Shown: piece by piece, positions 1 through 9,153 of the stretch
Numbering within the stretch: the first letter of the stretch is position 1
How the letters are laid out: the number at the start of each line of letters is the position of its first letter
Origin: Nonomuraea sp. MG754425
GTDB lineage: Bacteria > Actinomycetota > Actinomycetes > Streptosporangiales > Streptosporangiaceae
Reading direction: 5' to 3'
Length of the DNA stretch: 64,000 bases
Assembly (NCBI RefSeq): GCF_021699195.1
Contig: NZ_SSXE01000050.1
Span: 1 to 64,000 of the forward strand
Translations under genes and position numbers: made by a program
Notes under the pieces: model-generated
What the model was told of the DNA's origin: nothing
Seen by the model: only the letters and a program-made list of their open reading frames with translations
The model's database searches: none

Positions 1-1
1 C

Positions 2-961
2 GGCCGGGCCGCGTCCGATGATGTGCTGGCGGGCATGGCGGTGGCGCTGGCGTTCCCCGAGCGGGTGGCGCGCCGGCGCGGCGGCGGCTTCCTCATGGCC
101 TCCGGCACCCAGGCCCAGCTCCCCGAAGGCTCCCGGCTGCGCACCGCCGAGTGGCTGGCCGTCGCGGTCGCCGACCGTCCGACGGGGTCGGCCTCGGCCC
201 GCGTCAGGCAGGCCGTCGTCATCGACGAGGCCATCGCGAGGGCGGCGCTGGAGGTCACGACCGAGGACGAGATCGCCTGGCGGGTCCCGCCGGGCGAGCG
301 CCGGGGCGACGTCTCCGCCCGCCGGGTGGAACGTCTCGGCGCGATCGAGCTGTCGGCCGTCCCGCTCAAGGACGCCGACGTCCGCGCCGCGATCCTGCAC
401 GGCCTGCGCACCGAGGAGTTGCTGACCTGGACGAGGCAGGCCAGGGAGCTGCGGGACCGCCTGGCGTTCTGCCACCGCGCCGTCGGCGAGCCCTGGCCCT
501 CCATGGACGACCTCGTCGGCCTCGCGGACCGGTGGCTGGAGCCCGAGCTGTCCCGGGCCCGCCGCCGCGCCGACGTGGAGCGCATCGACGTCGCCGCCGC
601 GCTCAAACGGCTCGTCCCCTGGAGCGAACGCCTCGACCGGACCGCCCCCGAACGCATCGAGGTCCCCACCGGCTCCGCCGTCCGCCTCGACTACTCCGGC
701 GAGCAACCGGTGCTGGCGGTCAAGCTCCAGGAGCTGTTCGGCTGGCAGGAGACGCCGCGCGTCGCGGGGGTCCCGGTCCTCGTGCACCTGCTCTCCCCCG
801 CCGGCCGGCCGCTGGCGGTCACCGCGGACCTGGCCTCGTTCTGGCGGGAGGGCTACCGGCACGTCCGCGCGGAGATGCGCGGGCGCTACCCCAGGCACCC
901 GTGGCCGGAGGACCCGCTCACCGCGCCGCCCACCCGCCGCACCAAACGGAAGACGCCGTGA
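2..961 (+). CDS. hrpB: ATP-dependent helicase HrpB, C-terminal part (cut by window edge)
   Basis: The frame is open from the first bases, so this is the 3' part of a longer gene. About 315 residues are visible. They match the HrpB-specific C-terminal region of DEAH-box helicases: the end carries 'RPLAVTADLASFW', 'GYRHVRAEMRGRYP' and 'RHPWPEDP', the usual HrpB terminus. The helicase motor lies upstream of the window. The family is a putative RNA helicase of poorly defined physiological role. The stop is followed within 10 bp by the convergent threonine-synthase-like gene. Confidence 0.85.
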   Translation, partial: GRAASDDVLAGMAVALAFPERVARRRGGGFLMASGTQAQLPEGSRLRTAEWLAVAVADRPTGSASARVRQAVVIDEAIARAALEVTTEDEIAWRVPPGERRGDVSARRVERLGAIELSAVPLKDADVRAAILHGLRTEELLTWTRQARELRDRLAFCHRAVGEPWPSMDDLVGLADRWLEPELSRARRRADVERIDVAAALKRLVPWSERLDRTAPERIEVPTGSAVRLDYSGEQPVLAVKLQELFGWQETPRVAGVPVLVHLLSPAGRPLAVTADLASFWREGYRHVRAEMRGRYPRHPWPEDPLTAPPTRRTKRKTP

Positions 962-970
962 CCCGCCGGC

Positions 971-2176
971 TCAGGCGGTGAGGTCGTCCAGCGTCGGGTG
1001 CTCCAGGACGGGGTGGCGCTCGCCGCCCACCCCCAGGTCCTTGAACCCGCTCGACGTGGCGACGCAGACCACGGGCCCGTCGAAGTCGCGCCGCAGCCGC
1101 CGGTACCCGGCCAGCCCGGCGGTGCCCGACAGCTCCTGCCACAGCCCGGCCCGCGCCAGCTCGCGCTGTGCCCGCCGCAGCTCATCGTCGGTCACGAGCA
1201 CCGCCTCGCCGCCGCTGTCGCGCACAGCGAGGACCCCGCGGTGCCCGCCGACCGTTCCGGCCACCCCGTACGCGTCGGTGGGCCCCAACTCGACGATCGC
1301 GGCGGGCGCGCCCGTGGCCAGCGCCTTGGCGTGCGGCCCGCCGGCGGCCGTCTCGCAGCAGAACATCCGGGGCGTCCGCTCCGCCAGCCCCAGCAGCAGC
1401 AGTTCGGTGAAGCCCTTCCACACGCCGTAGAGCAGCTCGGCGTACCCGGTCGGGACGAACACCGCCGCGGGCACCTCGCCGAGCTGCAGGAACAGCTCGT
1501 ACGCGATCGTCTTGTAACCCTCGGGCCCGAACGGGTGGCCGGTGTGCGTGACGGTCTGGTTGCTGACCGGGTGGTATCCCAGCCGATCGACGACCTCCCG
1601 CAGCAGCGGCCAGCGCCTCTCGGCGGGCACCGACACGACCTTCGCCCCGTACGCCCGCACGAACGCCTGCACGGCGGGCGGCGAGTCGGCCGAGGTCAGC
1701 ACGATGGCGGGCAGCCCGGCGCGGGCGGCGTAGGCGGCGGCCGAGGCCCCGTGGTTGCCCGAGGAGGCCACGACCACGCCGGCCGCCCCGCCGGCCACGG
1801 CGGCGCTCACGGCGACGCGGTTGAGCCGGTCCTTGTGCGACCAGGTGGGGTTGCGCGACTCGTCCTTGACGAACACGTCGCCGAACGGCACCAGCGGGGT
1901 CCCGCCCTCGCCCAGGGTGGGCGCCGCCAGCGGCGGCAGCAGCGGTGACCAGCGCGCCAGGTCCGGGCCCGGGGCCTGCTCGAACAGGCGGCGATCGACC
2001 TTCGCGTAGTCGTAGACGACGTCCAGCGGGTAGGCGATCTCGTCGGTGCTGGTCCGGGGGCAGCCCCGCGTCAGCGGTGGGAACAGGGGGAACTCGGCCG
2101 AGGGGTCGCCCAGGGAGCGCTGGCGCAGGGCAAGCGAGGGTCCGTTCACGTGAATCGACCTTATCGAGCCTCGCAA
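971..2176 (-). CDS. Threonine synthase-like PLP-dependent enzyme
   Basis: This is a fold-type II PLP enzyme of about 400 residues. 'SHKDR' (Lys115) is the expected Schiff-base lysine and 'SSGNHGASAAAYAARAG' is the Ser-Gly-Asn phosphate and substrate loop. The N-terminal 'AYPLDVVYDY' and 'EGGTPLVPF' segments resemble threonine synthase (O-phosphohomoserine to threonine). It sits away from thrB/hom and beside an amidase, so it may instead be a paralogue acting on another amino acid. A GTG at 2149 is an alternative start that leaves more room for a promoter divergent to the amidase. Confidence 0.8.
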   Translation of the reverse strand: MRGSIRSIHVNGPSLALRQRSLGDPSAEFPLFPPLTRGCPRTSTDEIAYPLDVVYDYAKVDRRLFEQAPGPDLARWSPLLPPLAAPTLGEGGTPLVPFGDVFVKDESRNPTWSHKDRLNRVAVSAAVAGGAAGVVVASSGNHGASAAAYAARAGLPAIVLTSADSPPAVQAFVRAYGAKVVSVPAERRWPLLREVVDRLGYHPVSNQTVTHTGHPFGPEGYKTIAYELFLQLGEVPAAVFVPTGYAELLYGVWKGFTELLLLGLAERTPRMFCCETAAGGPHAKALATGAPAAIVELGPTDAYGVAGTVGGHRGVLAVRDSGGEAVLVTDDELRRAQRELARAGLWQELSGTAGLAGYRRLRRDFDGPVVCVATSSGFKDLGVGGERHPVLEHPTLDDLTA

Positions 2177-2205
2177 CCCTGCGGGAAAACCTGCACACTC
2201 TTCTC

Positions 2206-3642
2206 ATGTTGTGGGCAGGCAGGTCCGCCATCGAGATCGCGACGGCCGTCCGGCACGGAGAGGTCGAGGCCACGACCGTCGTCGAGGAGCACCTCCACGT
2301 CATCGCGGAGCGGGATCCCGGGGTGGGGGCGTTCCGCCGGGTCAGGGAGCGGGCCGTGGACGAGGCGCGGCTGCTGGGCAGGCGGCGCGACCTGGCCGAA
2401 CTGCCGCTGGCGGGCGTCCCGGTGGCGGTGAAGGACAACCTGGAGGTGGCGGGCGAGGCCACGCGCGGCGGGTCGGCCGCCACGTCCGACGTGCCCGCGC
2501 CGCGCGACCACGAGACGGTGGCGCGCCTGCGGGCGGCCGGCGCGGTGATCGTGGGCCTGACGAACCTGCCCGAGCTGGGGCTGGTGGCGTTCGGCGACAG
2601 CGTGTACGGCATCGTCCGCAACCCCTGGGACCCCTCCCGGACGGCGGGCGGCTCCTCGGCCGGGAGCGCGGCGGCGGTGGCGGCGGGCATGGTGCCGATC
2701 GCGCTCGGCAACGACGGCATGGGCTCGCTGCGCATCCCGGCGGCGTGCTGCGGCGTGCTGGCCGTCAAGCCGGGCGCCGGCCTGGTGCCCCCGCCGGCGA
2801 ACGACTGGGAGCGGCTCACCGAGAACGGCCCGCTGGCCATGACCGTCCCCGATCTGGCGCTGGCGCTGTCCGTGCTGGCCGCCGACCCGGCGCTGGCGCA
2901 GGCGTGGCGCGGCGGGCGGCGGGTGGAGCCGCCGCCGCGCATGTTGCGCTCGGTCTGGGCGGACGACGACGAGGTGTGGGAGCCGCAGCCGCCGTCGGAC
3001 AGCCCCGAGCCGTTCGACCTGCGGGTGGCCTACGCGCCCCAGCCGCTGCCCCCGGGCCTGCGGGTGGACGGCGAGTTCCGGGCGGCGGTGCGCGGGGCGG
3101 CCGAGACGCTGCGGGTGGCCGGGCACACGGTGGTGGAGCACGAGCGCAGGCTGCCCGCGTGGCTCGGCCCGGCCACGGTCGCGACCTGGCTGGTGCGGGC
3201 GGCCGAGTCGGCCGAGGGACTCGACGGGCTGGAACGCCGGACGCGCGGGCTGGCCCGCGCCGGCCGGGTGCTGCGGCGGCTCAGCCTGGACGGCGTGCGC
3301 GGCCGGGAGCGCTGGAGCGCGTACGGGGCCGACCAGTGGTTCGGCGACGCCGACGTGCTGATCATGCCCGCCCTGGCCACCGTGCCGCCGCGGGCCGGGC
3401 GGTGGGGCGAGCGCGGCTTCGTGCGCAACGCGTGGGCGAACATCGCCTACGCCCCCGCCACCGGCCCCTGGAACATGTGCGGCTGGCCGGCCGTCACCGT
3501 GCCCGTGGCGACACACTCCGGGGCGCTGCCGATCGGCGTGCAGATCGTCGCCCCGCCCGGCGGCGAGCCGCACCTGCTGGGCCTGGCGGCGCAGCTCCAG
3601 CGGGCCCATCCGCCGTTGCGGCCACCCGGCTACTCCTTCTAG
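2206..3642 (+). CDS. Amidase-signature family hydrolase
   Basis: The 478-residue protein carries the amidase signature triad: Lys76 in 'VAVKDN', the cis-Ser in 'GGSSAGS' (about 150) and the nucleophile Ser174 in 'GNDGMGSLRIP'. The family hydrolyses C-N amide bonds; the substrate cannot be read here. The start is the ATG at 2206. A longer frame exists upstream, but it overlaps the divergent PLP-enzyme gene and has arbitrary composition. No good Shine-Dalgarno precedes the ATG, so leaderless translation is possible. The FAD oxidoreductase follows after 11 bp, suggesting co-transcription. Confidence 0.85.
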   Translation: MLWAGRSAIEIATAVRHGEVEATTVVEEHLHVIAERDPGVGAFRRVRERAVDEARLLGRRRDLAELPLAGVPVAVKDNLEVAGEATRGGSAATSDVPAPRDHETVARLRAAGAVIVGLTNLPELGLVAFGDSVYGIVRNPWDPSRTAGGSSAGSAAAVAAGMVPIALGNDGMGSLRIPAACCGVLAVKPGAGLVPPPANDWERLTENGPLAMTVPDLALALSVLAADPALAQAWRGGRRVEPPPRMLRSVWADDDEVWEPQPPSDSPEPFDLRVAYAPQPLPPGLRVDGEFRAAVRGAAETLRVAGHTVVEHERRLPAWLGPATVATWLVRAAESAEGLDGLERRTRGLARAGRVLRRLSLDGVRGRERWSAYGADQWFGDADVLIMPALATVPPRAGRWGERGFVRNAWANIAYAPATGPWNMCGWPAVTVPVATHSGALPIGVQIVAPPGGEPHLLGLAAQLQRAHPPLRPPGYSF

Positions 3643-3653
3643 AAGCATCGCTT

Positions 3654-4997
3654 ATGGGGATCATCAGATCTATCTCTTGGACTTATGAGATGGGATCCGA
3701 AATCCTGACATACATGCTTTTCAAGAACGATTCCGGATATGACGACGAACGCCAGGGCTTCCAGCTTCTCGCCGCGCACCGGCCCGACCTCATCGTCCCC
3801 GCCGCCACCGCCGAAGACGTCCGCCGGGGCGTGGCCCACGCCGCGAGCCGGAACCTGCCCGTCGCCGTCCAGGCCACCGGCCACGGCCTGCCCGTCGCCG
3901 CCGCCGAAGGCGTGCTCATCACCACGAAGCGGATGGACGGCGTCACCGTCGATCCCGCCACCGCCACCGCCCGGGTCGAGGCCGGCGCGCGCTGGCAGGA
4001 GGTCATCGTGGCGGCGGCCCGGCACGGCCTGGCCCCGCTGTCCGGCTCGTCCCCCGGCGTGGGCGTGGTGTCGTACACCCTGGGCGGCGGGCTCGGCCTG
4101 CTGGCCAGGCAGTACGGCTACGCCGCCGACCAGGTGCGGGCCCTGGACGTCGTCACCGCCGACGCCGAACCGCGCCACGTGACCCCCGACGACGACCTGT
4201 TCTGGGCCCTGGTCGGCGGCCGGGGCAACTTCGGCGTGGTCACCGCGCTGGAGATCAGCCTGGTACCGGTCCGCCGGCTGTACGGCGGCGCGCTCTACTT
4301 CGACCAGGTGGAGACCGCCCTGCGGACCTGGCGAGACTGGACGCACGCGCTCCCGGACGAGATGACCTCGTCGATCGCCGTCATCCCGTTCCCCGACGTC
4401 CCCCAGGCGCCCTTCCCCGGCAGGACGGTGGCCCACGTCCGCATCGCCTTCAACGGGGACCCGGAGGAGGGCGAGGAACTCGTGCGCCCGCTGCGCGCGA
4501 TCGGCCCCCGCCTGGCGGACACGGTGGGCGAGCTGCCGTACACCGGCACGGCCGCCATCCACAACGACCCCGAGCACCCGTCCGGCTACTTCGCCACGCA
4601 CTCGCTGCTGCGCGCGCTGCCCGAGGTGGAGCCGCTGCTCGGCGTGCGCGGCGTGGTCGAGGTGCGCCACCTCGGCGGCGCGCTGACCAAGCCGCAGGGC
4701 GCGCCGAACTCGGTCGGCAACCGCGACGCCCAGTACCTCGCCGCCGTGCTCAGCCCCGGCCTGCCCCCCGGCGCCGACCTCGCCGCCCTGCGGCCGGCGC
4801 ACGACGCGGTCGCGGACGCGCTGTCGCCCTGGGCCACCGGCGGCCAGGTGCTGAACTTCCTGTACGCCGGCAACGCCGGCCCCGAACAGGTGCGCAGGGC
4901 GTACGAGCCGGCCGACTACGACCGCCTGACCAGGCTCAAGACCGAGTGGGACCCGGCGAACCTGTTCCGCATGAACCACAACATCCCCCCGGCCTGA
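3654..4997 (+). CDS. FAD-binding PCMH-type oxidoreductase (BBE-like)
   Basis: The protein has the VAO/PCMH flavoprotein layout: an N-terminal FAD domain ('PVAVQATGHG', 'VEAGARWQEV', 'GGGLGLLARQYG') and a C-terminal berberine-bridge-like segment ending 'KTEWDPANLFRMNHNI'. Such enzymes oxidise alcohols, amines or sugars with covalent or non-covalent FAD. In-frame ATGs at 3654, 3690 and 3714 all precede the conserved 'GYDDERQGF'. I use 3654 because AGAAG lies 8 bp upstream. The first 60 bp are noticeably AT-rich, so they could instead hold a promoter with the true start at 3714. No cysteinyl-FAD site was identified with certainty. Confidence 0.8.
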   Translation: MGIIRSISWTYEMGSEILTYMLFKNDSGYDDERQGFQLLAAHRPDLIVPAATAEDVRRGVAHAASRNLPVAVQATGHGLPVAAAEGVLITTKRMDGVTVDPATATARVEAGARWQEVIVAAARHGLAPLSGSSPGVGVVSYTLGGGLGLLARQYGYAADQVRALDVVTADAEPRHVTPDDDLFWALVGGRGNFGVVTALEISLVPVRRLYGGALYFDQVETALRTWRDWTHALPDEMTSSIAVIPFPDVPQAPFPGRTVAHVRIAFNGDPEEGEELVRPLRAIGPRLADTVGELPYTGTAAIHNDPEHPSGYFATHSLLRALPEVEPLLGVRGVVEVRHLGGALTKPQGAPNSVGNRDAQYLAAVLSPGLPPGADLAALRPAHDAVADALSPWATGGQVLNFLYAGNAGPEQVRRAYEPADYDRLTRLKTEWDPANLFRMNHNIPPA

Positions 4998-5033
4998 ACC
5001 GGGCCGGAGGGACGCCGTGTGCGGACATCGGGC

Positions 5034-5879
5034 TCAGACGCCGATCGGATGCCAGACGGTCTTGGTCTCCAGGAACCGGGTCATACGGGTGATCGCCGGC
5101 TCGGCCGTCCAGTCCTCCTGGACGGGCCGCAGCACCCGCTTGAGGTTCTCCGCCGCCGCCTGCTCGCAGCTCAGCGCCAGGTCGGCAGCGGCGACGCCGG
5201 TCAGGTCGAGGGCGTTGACGTCCATGTGCGCCGCCAGCCACGGGGCCAGCTCGGCCTGCCGCCCCGTGAGCACGTTGACCACCCCGCCCGGCAGGTCGGA
5301 CGTGGCCAGCACCTCGGCCAGCGTGATCGCCACCAGCGGCGCGGGCTCGGAGGCGACCACGACGCAGGTGTTGCCCGTCACGATCACCGGCGCGACCACG
5401 GACACGAGCCCGAGCAGCGGATCGGCGGGCGCCACCACGGCCACCACACCGGTCGGCTCAGGAGTGGACAGGTTGAAGTACGGGCCCGCCACCGGGTTGG
5501 CCGCGCCGTGCACGGAGGCGACCTTGTCGGACCAGCCCGCGTACCAGACCAGCCGGTCGACGGCGGCGTCCACCTGCTCCAGCGCGGCCCGCTTGCCGCC
5601 GCCGAGCTCCTCGGCGAACTGCGCGCGCCGCCCCTCCAGCATCTCGGCGACGCGGTAGAGGATCTGCCCCCGGTTGTACGGCGTCGCGCCCGACCAGCCG
5701 GCGAACGCCTTGCGGGCGGCCACCACGGCGTCGCGGGCGTCCTTGCGCGAGGCCCGCGAGGCGTTGGCGAGGAACTCGCCCTTGGCCGTGGTCACGGGGT
5801 AGGACCTTCCACTCTCCGAGCGCGGGAACGCCCCGCCGATGTACAGCTTGTAGGTCTTCTTGACGGACAACCTACTCAT
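5034..5879 (-). CDS. Short aldehyde dehydrogenase-like protein lacking the catalytic half
   Basis: The 281-residue protein matches only the N-terminal NAD-binding part of aldehyde dehydrogenases ('YIGGAFPRSESG', 'NRGQILYRVAEMLEGR', 'PGGVVNVLTG'). Full-length members have about 480 residues. The region that should hold the catalytic Cys is absent. The reading frame is clean and the gene is paired with the full-length ALDH at 6059-7477, so it may be a conserved pseudo-enzyme partner rather than a broken gene. The run deoC-sigma-anti-sigma-ALDH-short ALDH is all minus strand, suggesting a link to acetaldehyde made by DeoC. Confidence 0.75.
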   Translation of the reverse strand: MSRLSVKKTYKLYIGGAFPRSESGRSYPVTTAKGEFLANASRASRKDARDAVVAARKAFAGWSGATPYNRGQILYRVAEMLEGRRAQFAEELGGGKRAALEQVDAAVDRLVWYAGWSDKVASVHGAANPVAGPYFNLSTPEPTGVVAVVAPADPLLGLVSVVAPVIVTGNTCVVVASEPAPLVAITLAEVLATSDLPGGVVNVLTGRQAELAPWLAAHMDVNALDLTGVAAADLALSCEQAAAENLKRVLRPVQEDWTAEPAITRMTRFLETKTVWHPIGV

Positions 5880-6058
5880 CGCCCCGCCCCCTCCACGTGG
5901 ACTCCTGCGACGTCTGGACCGGCGCGAAGATCTGCCCGCACCGGCTCACGCCGCAGCGGTGGGCGTACCAGCCGGTGCGTACGGGCCGGCCGGACCTGGC
6001 GAATGCGTGCCCCCGGGTCGCCTGGGCGCGCCGCGTACGGCGGCGGGGACGGCGGTGC

Positions 6059-7477
6059 TCACACGGCAAGGTATGCCTCCAGCCCGGCCCGTCCGCCCTC
6101 ACGCCCGTACCCCGACTCCTTGTAGCCGCCGAAGGGCGAGGCCGGGTCGAACTTGTTGAACGTGTTGGCCCAGACCACACCGGCCCTGAGCCTTTCGGCC
6201 AGCCACAGGATGCGCGAGCCCTTCTCGGTCCACACCCCGGCGGACAGCCCGTACGGCGTGTTGTTGGCCTTCTCGACGGCCTCGGCGGGGGTGCGGAAGG
6301 TCAGCACCGACAGCACCGGCCCGAAGATCTCCTCCCTGGCGATGCTGTGCGACTGCGCCACCCCGGTGAACAGCGTCGGCGGGAACCAGAACCCCTTGCC
6401 GGGCAGCTCGCAGGCGGGCGACCAGCGCTCGGCCCCCTCCGACTCCCCGAGGTCGCTCAGCCGCCGGATCCTGGCGAGCTGCTCGGCCGAGTTGATCGCG
6501 CCGATGTCGGTGTTCTTGTCCAGCGGGTCGCCCAGCCGCAGCGTGCCCAGCCGCCGCTTGAGCGCGGCCAGCAGCTCCTCCTGGACCGACTCCTGCACCA
6601 GCAGCCGCGACCCGGCGCAGCACACGTGGCCCTGGTTGAAGAAGATCCCGTTGACGATCCCCTCCACGGCCTGGTCGAGGGCGGCGTCGTCGAAGACGAT
6701 GTTCGCGGCCTTGCCGCCCAGCTCCAGGGTGAGCTTCTTGCCGGTGCCGGCGACCGCCCTGGCGATGGTCCGGCCGACCTCGGTGGAGCCGGTGAAGGCC
6801 ACCTTGTTCACGTCGGGGTGGGCCACCACGGCGGCGCCGGTCTCGCCGGCGCCGGTGACGATGTTCACCACGCCGGGCGGCAGGCCGGCCTGGCGGCAGA
6901 TGTCGGCGAACAGCAGCGCGGTCAGCGGCGTCGTCTCGGCCGGCTTGAGCACGACCGTGTTGCCGCAGGCCAGCGCGGGGGCGATCTTCCAGGCCAGCAT
7001 CAGCAGCGGGAAGTTCCACGGGATCACCTGCCCGGCGACCCCGAGCGGCGTGGTGCCGAAGCCCGCGTGACGCAGCTTGTCGGCCCAGCCCGCGTAGTAG
7101 AAGAAGTGCGCGGCCACCAGGGGCACATCGACGTCGCGCGACTCCCTGATCGGCTTGCCGTTGTCGAGCGACTCCAGCACGGCCAGTTCCCTGGCCCGCT
7201 CCTGAATGATCCGCGCGATGCGGAACAGGTACTTGGCGCGCTCGGCGCCGGGCAGCGCGCTCCAGACGCCGAACGCCTTGCGCGCCGCCCGTACGGCGCG
7301 ATCGACGTCGTCGGAGGTGGCGGTGGCCACCTCCGCGAGCGTCTCCTCGGTGGCCGGGTTGACGGTCTTGAACGGGGTGCCCGAGCCCTCGACGAACTCG
7401 CCGTCGATGAACAGCCCGTAGGCGGAGCGCAGATCGACGACGTCGCGTGACTCGGGGGCCGGTGCGTATTCGAACAT
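6059..7477 (-). CDS. NAD(P)-dependent aldehyde dehydrogenase
   Basis: This full-length ALDH (472 residues) has the Glu general-base motif 'LELGGKAANIVFDDA', the catalytic-Cys region 'FFNQGHVCCAGSRLLV' and the C-terminal 'FGGYKESGYGREGG'. It oxidises an aldehyde to the acid. With deoC upstream on the same strand, acetaldehyde from deoxyribose 5-phosphate cleavage is a plausible substrate; this is inference from context. The ATG at 7477 is followed by a short linker before 'LFIDGEFVEGSG', as is normal for the family. Confidence 0.9.
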   Translation of the reverse strand: MFEYAPAPESRDVVDLRSAYGLFIDGEFVEGSGTPFKTVNPATEETLAEVATATSDDVDRAVRAARKAFGVWSALPGAERAKYLFRIARIIQERARELAVLESLDNGKPIRESRDVDVPLVAAHFFYYAGWADKLRHAGFGTTPLGVAGQVIPWNFPLLMLAWKIAPALACGNTVVLKPAETTPLTALLFADICRQAGLPPGVVNIVTGAGETGAAVVAHPDVNKVAFTGSTEVGRTIARAVAGTGKKLTLELGGKAANIVFDDAALDQAVEGIVNGIFFNQGHVCCAGSRLLVQESVQEELLAALKRRLGTLRLGDPLDKNTDIGAINSAEQLARIRRLSDLGESEGAERWSPACELPGKGFWFPPTLFTGVAQSHSIAREEIFGPVLSVLTFRTPAEAVEKANNTPYGLSAGVWTEKGSRILWLAERLRAGVVWANTFNKFDPASPFGGYKESGYGREGGRAGLEAYLAV

Positions 7478-7617
7478 CGTCTAGTCCCGGGTGAAGTATC
7501 TGTGCATCACGCCTGCCAGCCTAGACCGTCAGATCAAGTGCTCAGAGGGCACGTCGAGGGCAGGGGAAGGCGTTCGGCCGTTCTTGGGCTCAGCCGCGTT
7601 CCCGGACAAAGTGATCG

Positions 7618-8478
7618 TCAGGACGTCGGGCACTCCCGGGTGCTCTTCGCGACGGCCTCCGGCGACATCGGCGCCGGGTTCGCGAAAAGGCTGGCCCTAC
7701 CGGGTTCGGTGAGATAACCACCGTGGACGAGCCACGAGTCGCGCACGTCACCAGGGCTGAGGTCAGCAGTCTCCGTCCCGGGGACGCCCGCGACGAAGAC
7801 CTCGCCGATCGCCAGCCCGCGTTCGGTCAGCATCTGCCGCACCTCGGCGAGAGACTTGTTCAGATAGGGGACGCAGTGCATGGGCTCGCCCTTGGCGTCG
7901 AAGGCCCCGCCGCTGCGGTAACGCTCGCCCGGCCTGGCGGGACGGCCGACGTCGATCTGGACCTTGTCCGTGAACCCCACCGGGATCTTCACCCCGATCA
8001 TGCAACCGCCCAGCTTGTCGCAGGCGCCGGGCGCGTCTATCCCCTTGATCCGCTCGTCGACCTGGTGATCCGGCCGGGTGGAGAAGACCTGGCCCTCGAA
8101 GGCGGGTGAGGCGGGCAGCACCCTGAGCGAGACGTCGAGCCCGACCGCCCGCAGTTGCGCCTCGTAGTTGCCGGGGTCGGCGTAGAGGTCCTTGATCTGG
8201 ATGACGTAGTAGCCGTCCTCCTGCCTGATGTCGAGCGCCGCGACCGGGGCGGGGCCGCCGAGGCCCGACGGCAGCACCCAGCTCATCGCCAGCACGCCGG
8301 CGACCAGCACGCCGACGGCCGGGACGGTCAGCTTCCAGCTCAGCCGCCTGCGCCTGGCCGGCCGCAGCGGCGGGGGTCCGGCCATGATCTCCCGCATCAG
8401 CTCACGTGCGCCGTCGCTGACGCCGGGCGCGGGCTCGTCGGCGAACCGGGCGACGATGTGGTCGATGTCTGCTCTCAT
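7618..8478 (-). CDS. Membrane-anchored anti-sigma-like protein with PASTA-like segment
   Basis: An N-terminal cytoplasmic part of about 47 residues is followed by Arg-rich 'ARRRR', one membrane span (about 49-70) and a roughly 215-residue exported domain. Residues about 200-230 ('PYLNKSLAEVRQMLTERG') resemble a PASTA unit. The start overlaps the sigma-factor stop by 4 bp (ATGA), so the two are translationally coupled and the protein is probably the cognate anti-sigma factor. No HxxxCxxC zinc anti-sigma motif is visible, so the assignment rests on topology and coupling. Exported cysteines (152, 159, 202) could be redox-active. Confidence 0.7.
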   Translation of the reverse strand: MRADIDHIVARFADEPAPGVSDGARELMREIMAGPPPLRPARRRRLSWKLTVPAVGVLVAGVLAMSWVLPSGLGGPAPVAALDIRQEDGYYVIQIKDLYADPGNYEAQLRAVGLDVSLRVLPASPAFEGQVFSTRPDHQVDERIKGIDAPGACDKLGGCMIGVKIPVGFTDKVQIDVGRPARPGERYRSGGAFDAKGEPMHCVPYLNKSLAEVRQMLTERGLAIGEVFVAGVPGTETADLSPGDVRDSWLVHGGYLTEPGRASLFANPAPMSPEAVAKSTRECPTS

Positions 8479-9026
8479 GACTGGCCTTCCGCGAGGGCGA
8501 CGGCGTGCGCGCCGTACCGGGTGAGGTCGAGTTCGGCGGCGGCGAGCTGCTTGGCGAGCCGCTTGCGGGCACGGTGCAATCTGATCCGCAGGGCTCCCCG
8601 TGAGCAGCCGAGCACCTTGGCGATCTCCGGCTGGCTCAGCCCTTCCCAGGCGACCAGGGCCAGCAGTTCCCTGTCCTGGTCCGGCAGGCGTTTGAACGCC
8701 TGGTAGGCGGCGTCGGAGTCACGGTCCGGCATCGAGTGCGCCCAGTCGGCGGCCTCTTCGCGCAGTCGTGTGGCCAGGCCGGCTCGGCGGCTCTGGCCGC
8801 GGTGGTGGTTGGCCAGGGTGCGCCTGGCCACGCCGTACAGCCAGAGCCTGGCCTCGTCCCCGTCGGGGATGTCGTCGATGCGGCGCCAGGCGGTGGTGAA
8901 GGTCTCCGCGATCACGTCGGCGATGTCGTCGGAGGAGTCGGTGCGGCGCCTTACGTAGGTGGCGATGGCGCCGTAGTGCGCCAGGTAGATCGCCTCGAAG
9001 CGCTGTTCGGGCTCGGGTGGCCCCAT
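8475..9026 (-). CDS. ECF-type RNA polymerase sigma factor
   Basis: The 183-residue protein has the two-domain ECF layout. Region 2 is 'FEAIYLAHYGAIATYV' to 'DVIAETFTTAWRR', and region 4 is 'LSQPEIAKVLGCSRGALR' followed by 'LHRARKRLAKQL'. It directs RNA polymerase to a small regulon in response to a signal, presumably through the coupled membrane protein downstream. GGAAGGA precedes the ATG. The 127-bp upstream gap, which includes 'GAAAC' and 'GGACATC' elements, could hold an autoregulated promoter; that is weak inference. Confidence 0.9.
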   Translation of the reverse strand: MGPPEPEQRFEAIYLAHYGAIATYVRRRTDSSDDIADVIAETFTTAWRRIDDIPDGDEARLWLYGVARRTLANHHRGQSRRAGLATRLREEAADWAHSMPDRDSDAAYQAFKRLPDQDRELLALVAWEGLSQPEIAKVLGCSRGALRIRLHRARKRLAKQLAAAELDLTRYGAHAVALAEGQS

Positions 9027-9153
9027 GGGGGAATTCCTTCCGGTGGACGGCTACACCCGAGGAGATGTCCGGCTATTCCTTGATGTTTCACCCCTTTCCG
9101 GGATGTTCAGCGGTGTCCACGAGTCGCCCGGCCTGCGCGGAGCCGTATATGCG

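Noticed and set aside
2211..3653. Upstream extension of the FAD oxidoreductase frame to 928 codons
   Set aside because: It lies over the amidase gene in another frame and is Arg/Gly-rich shadow sequence.
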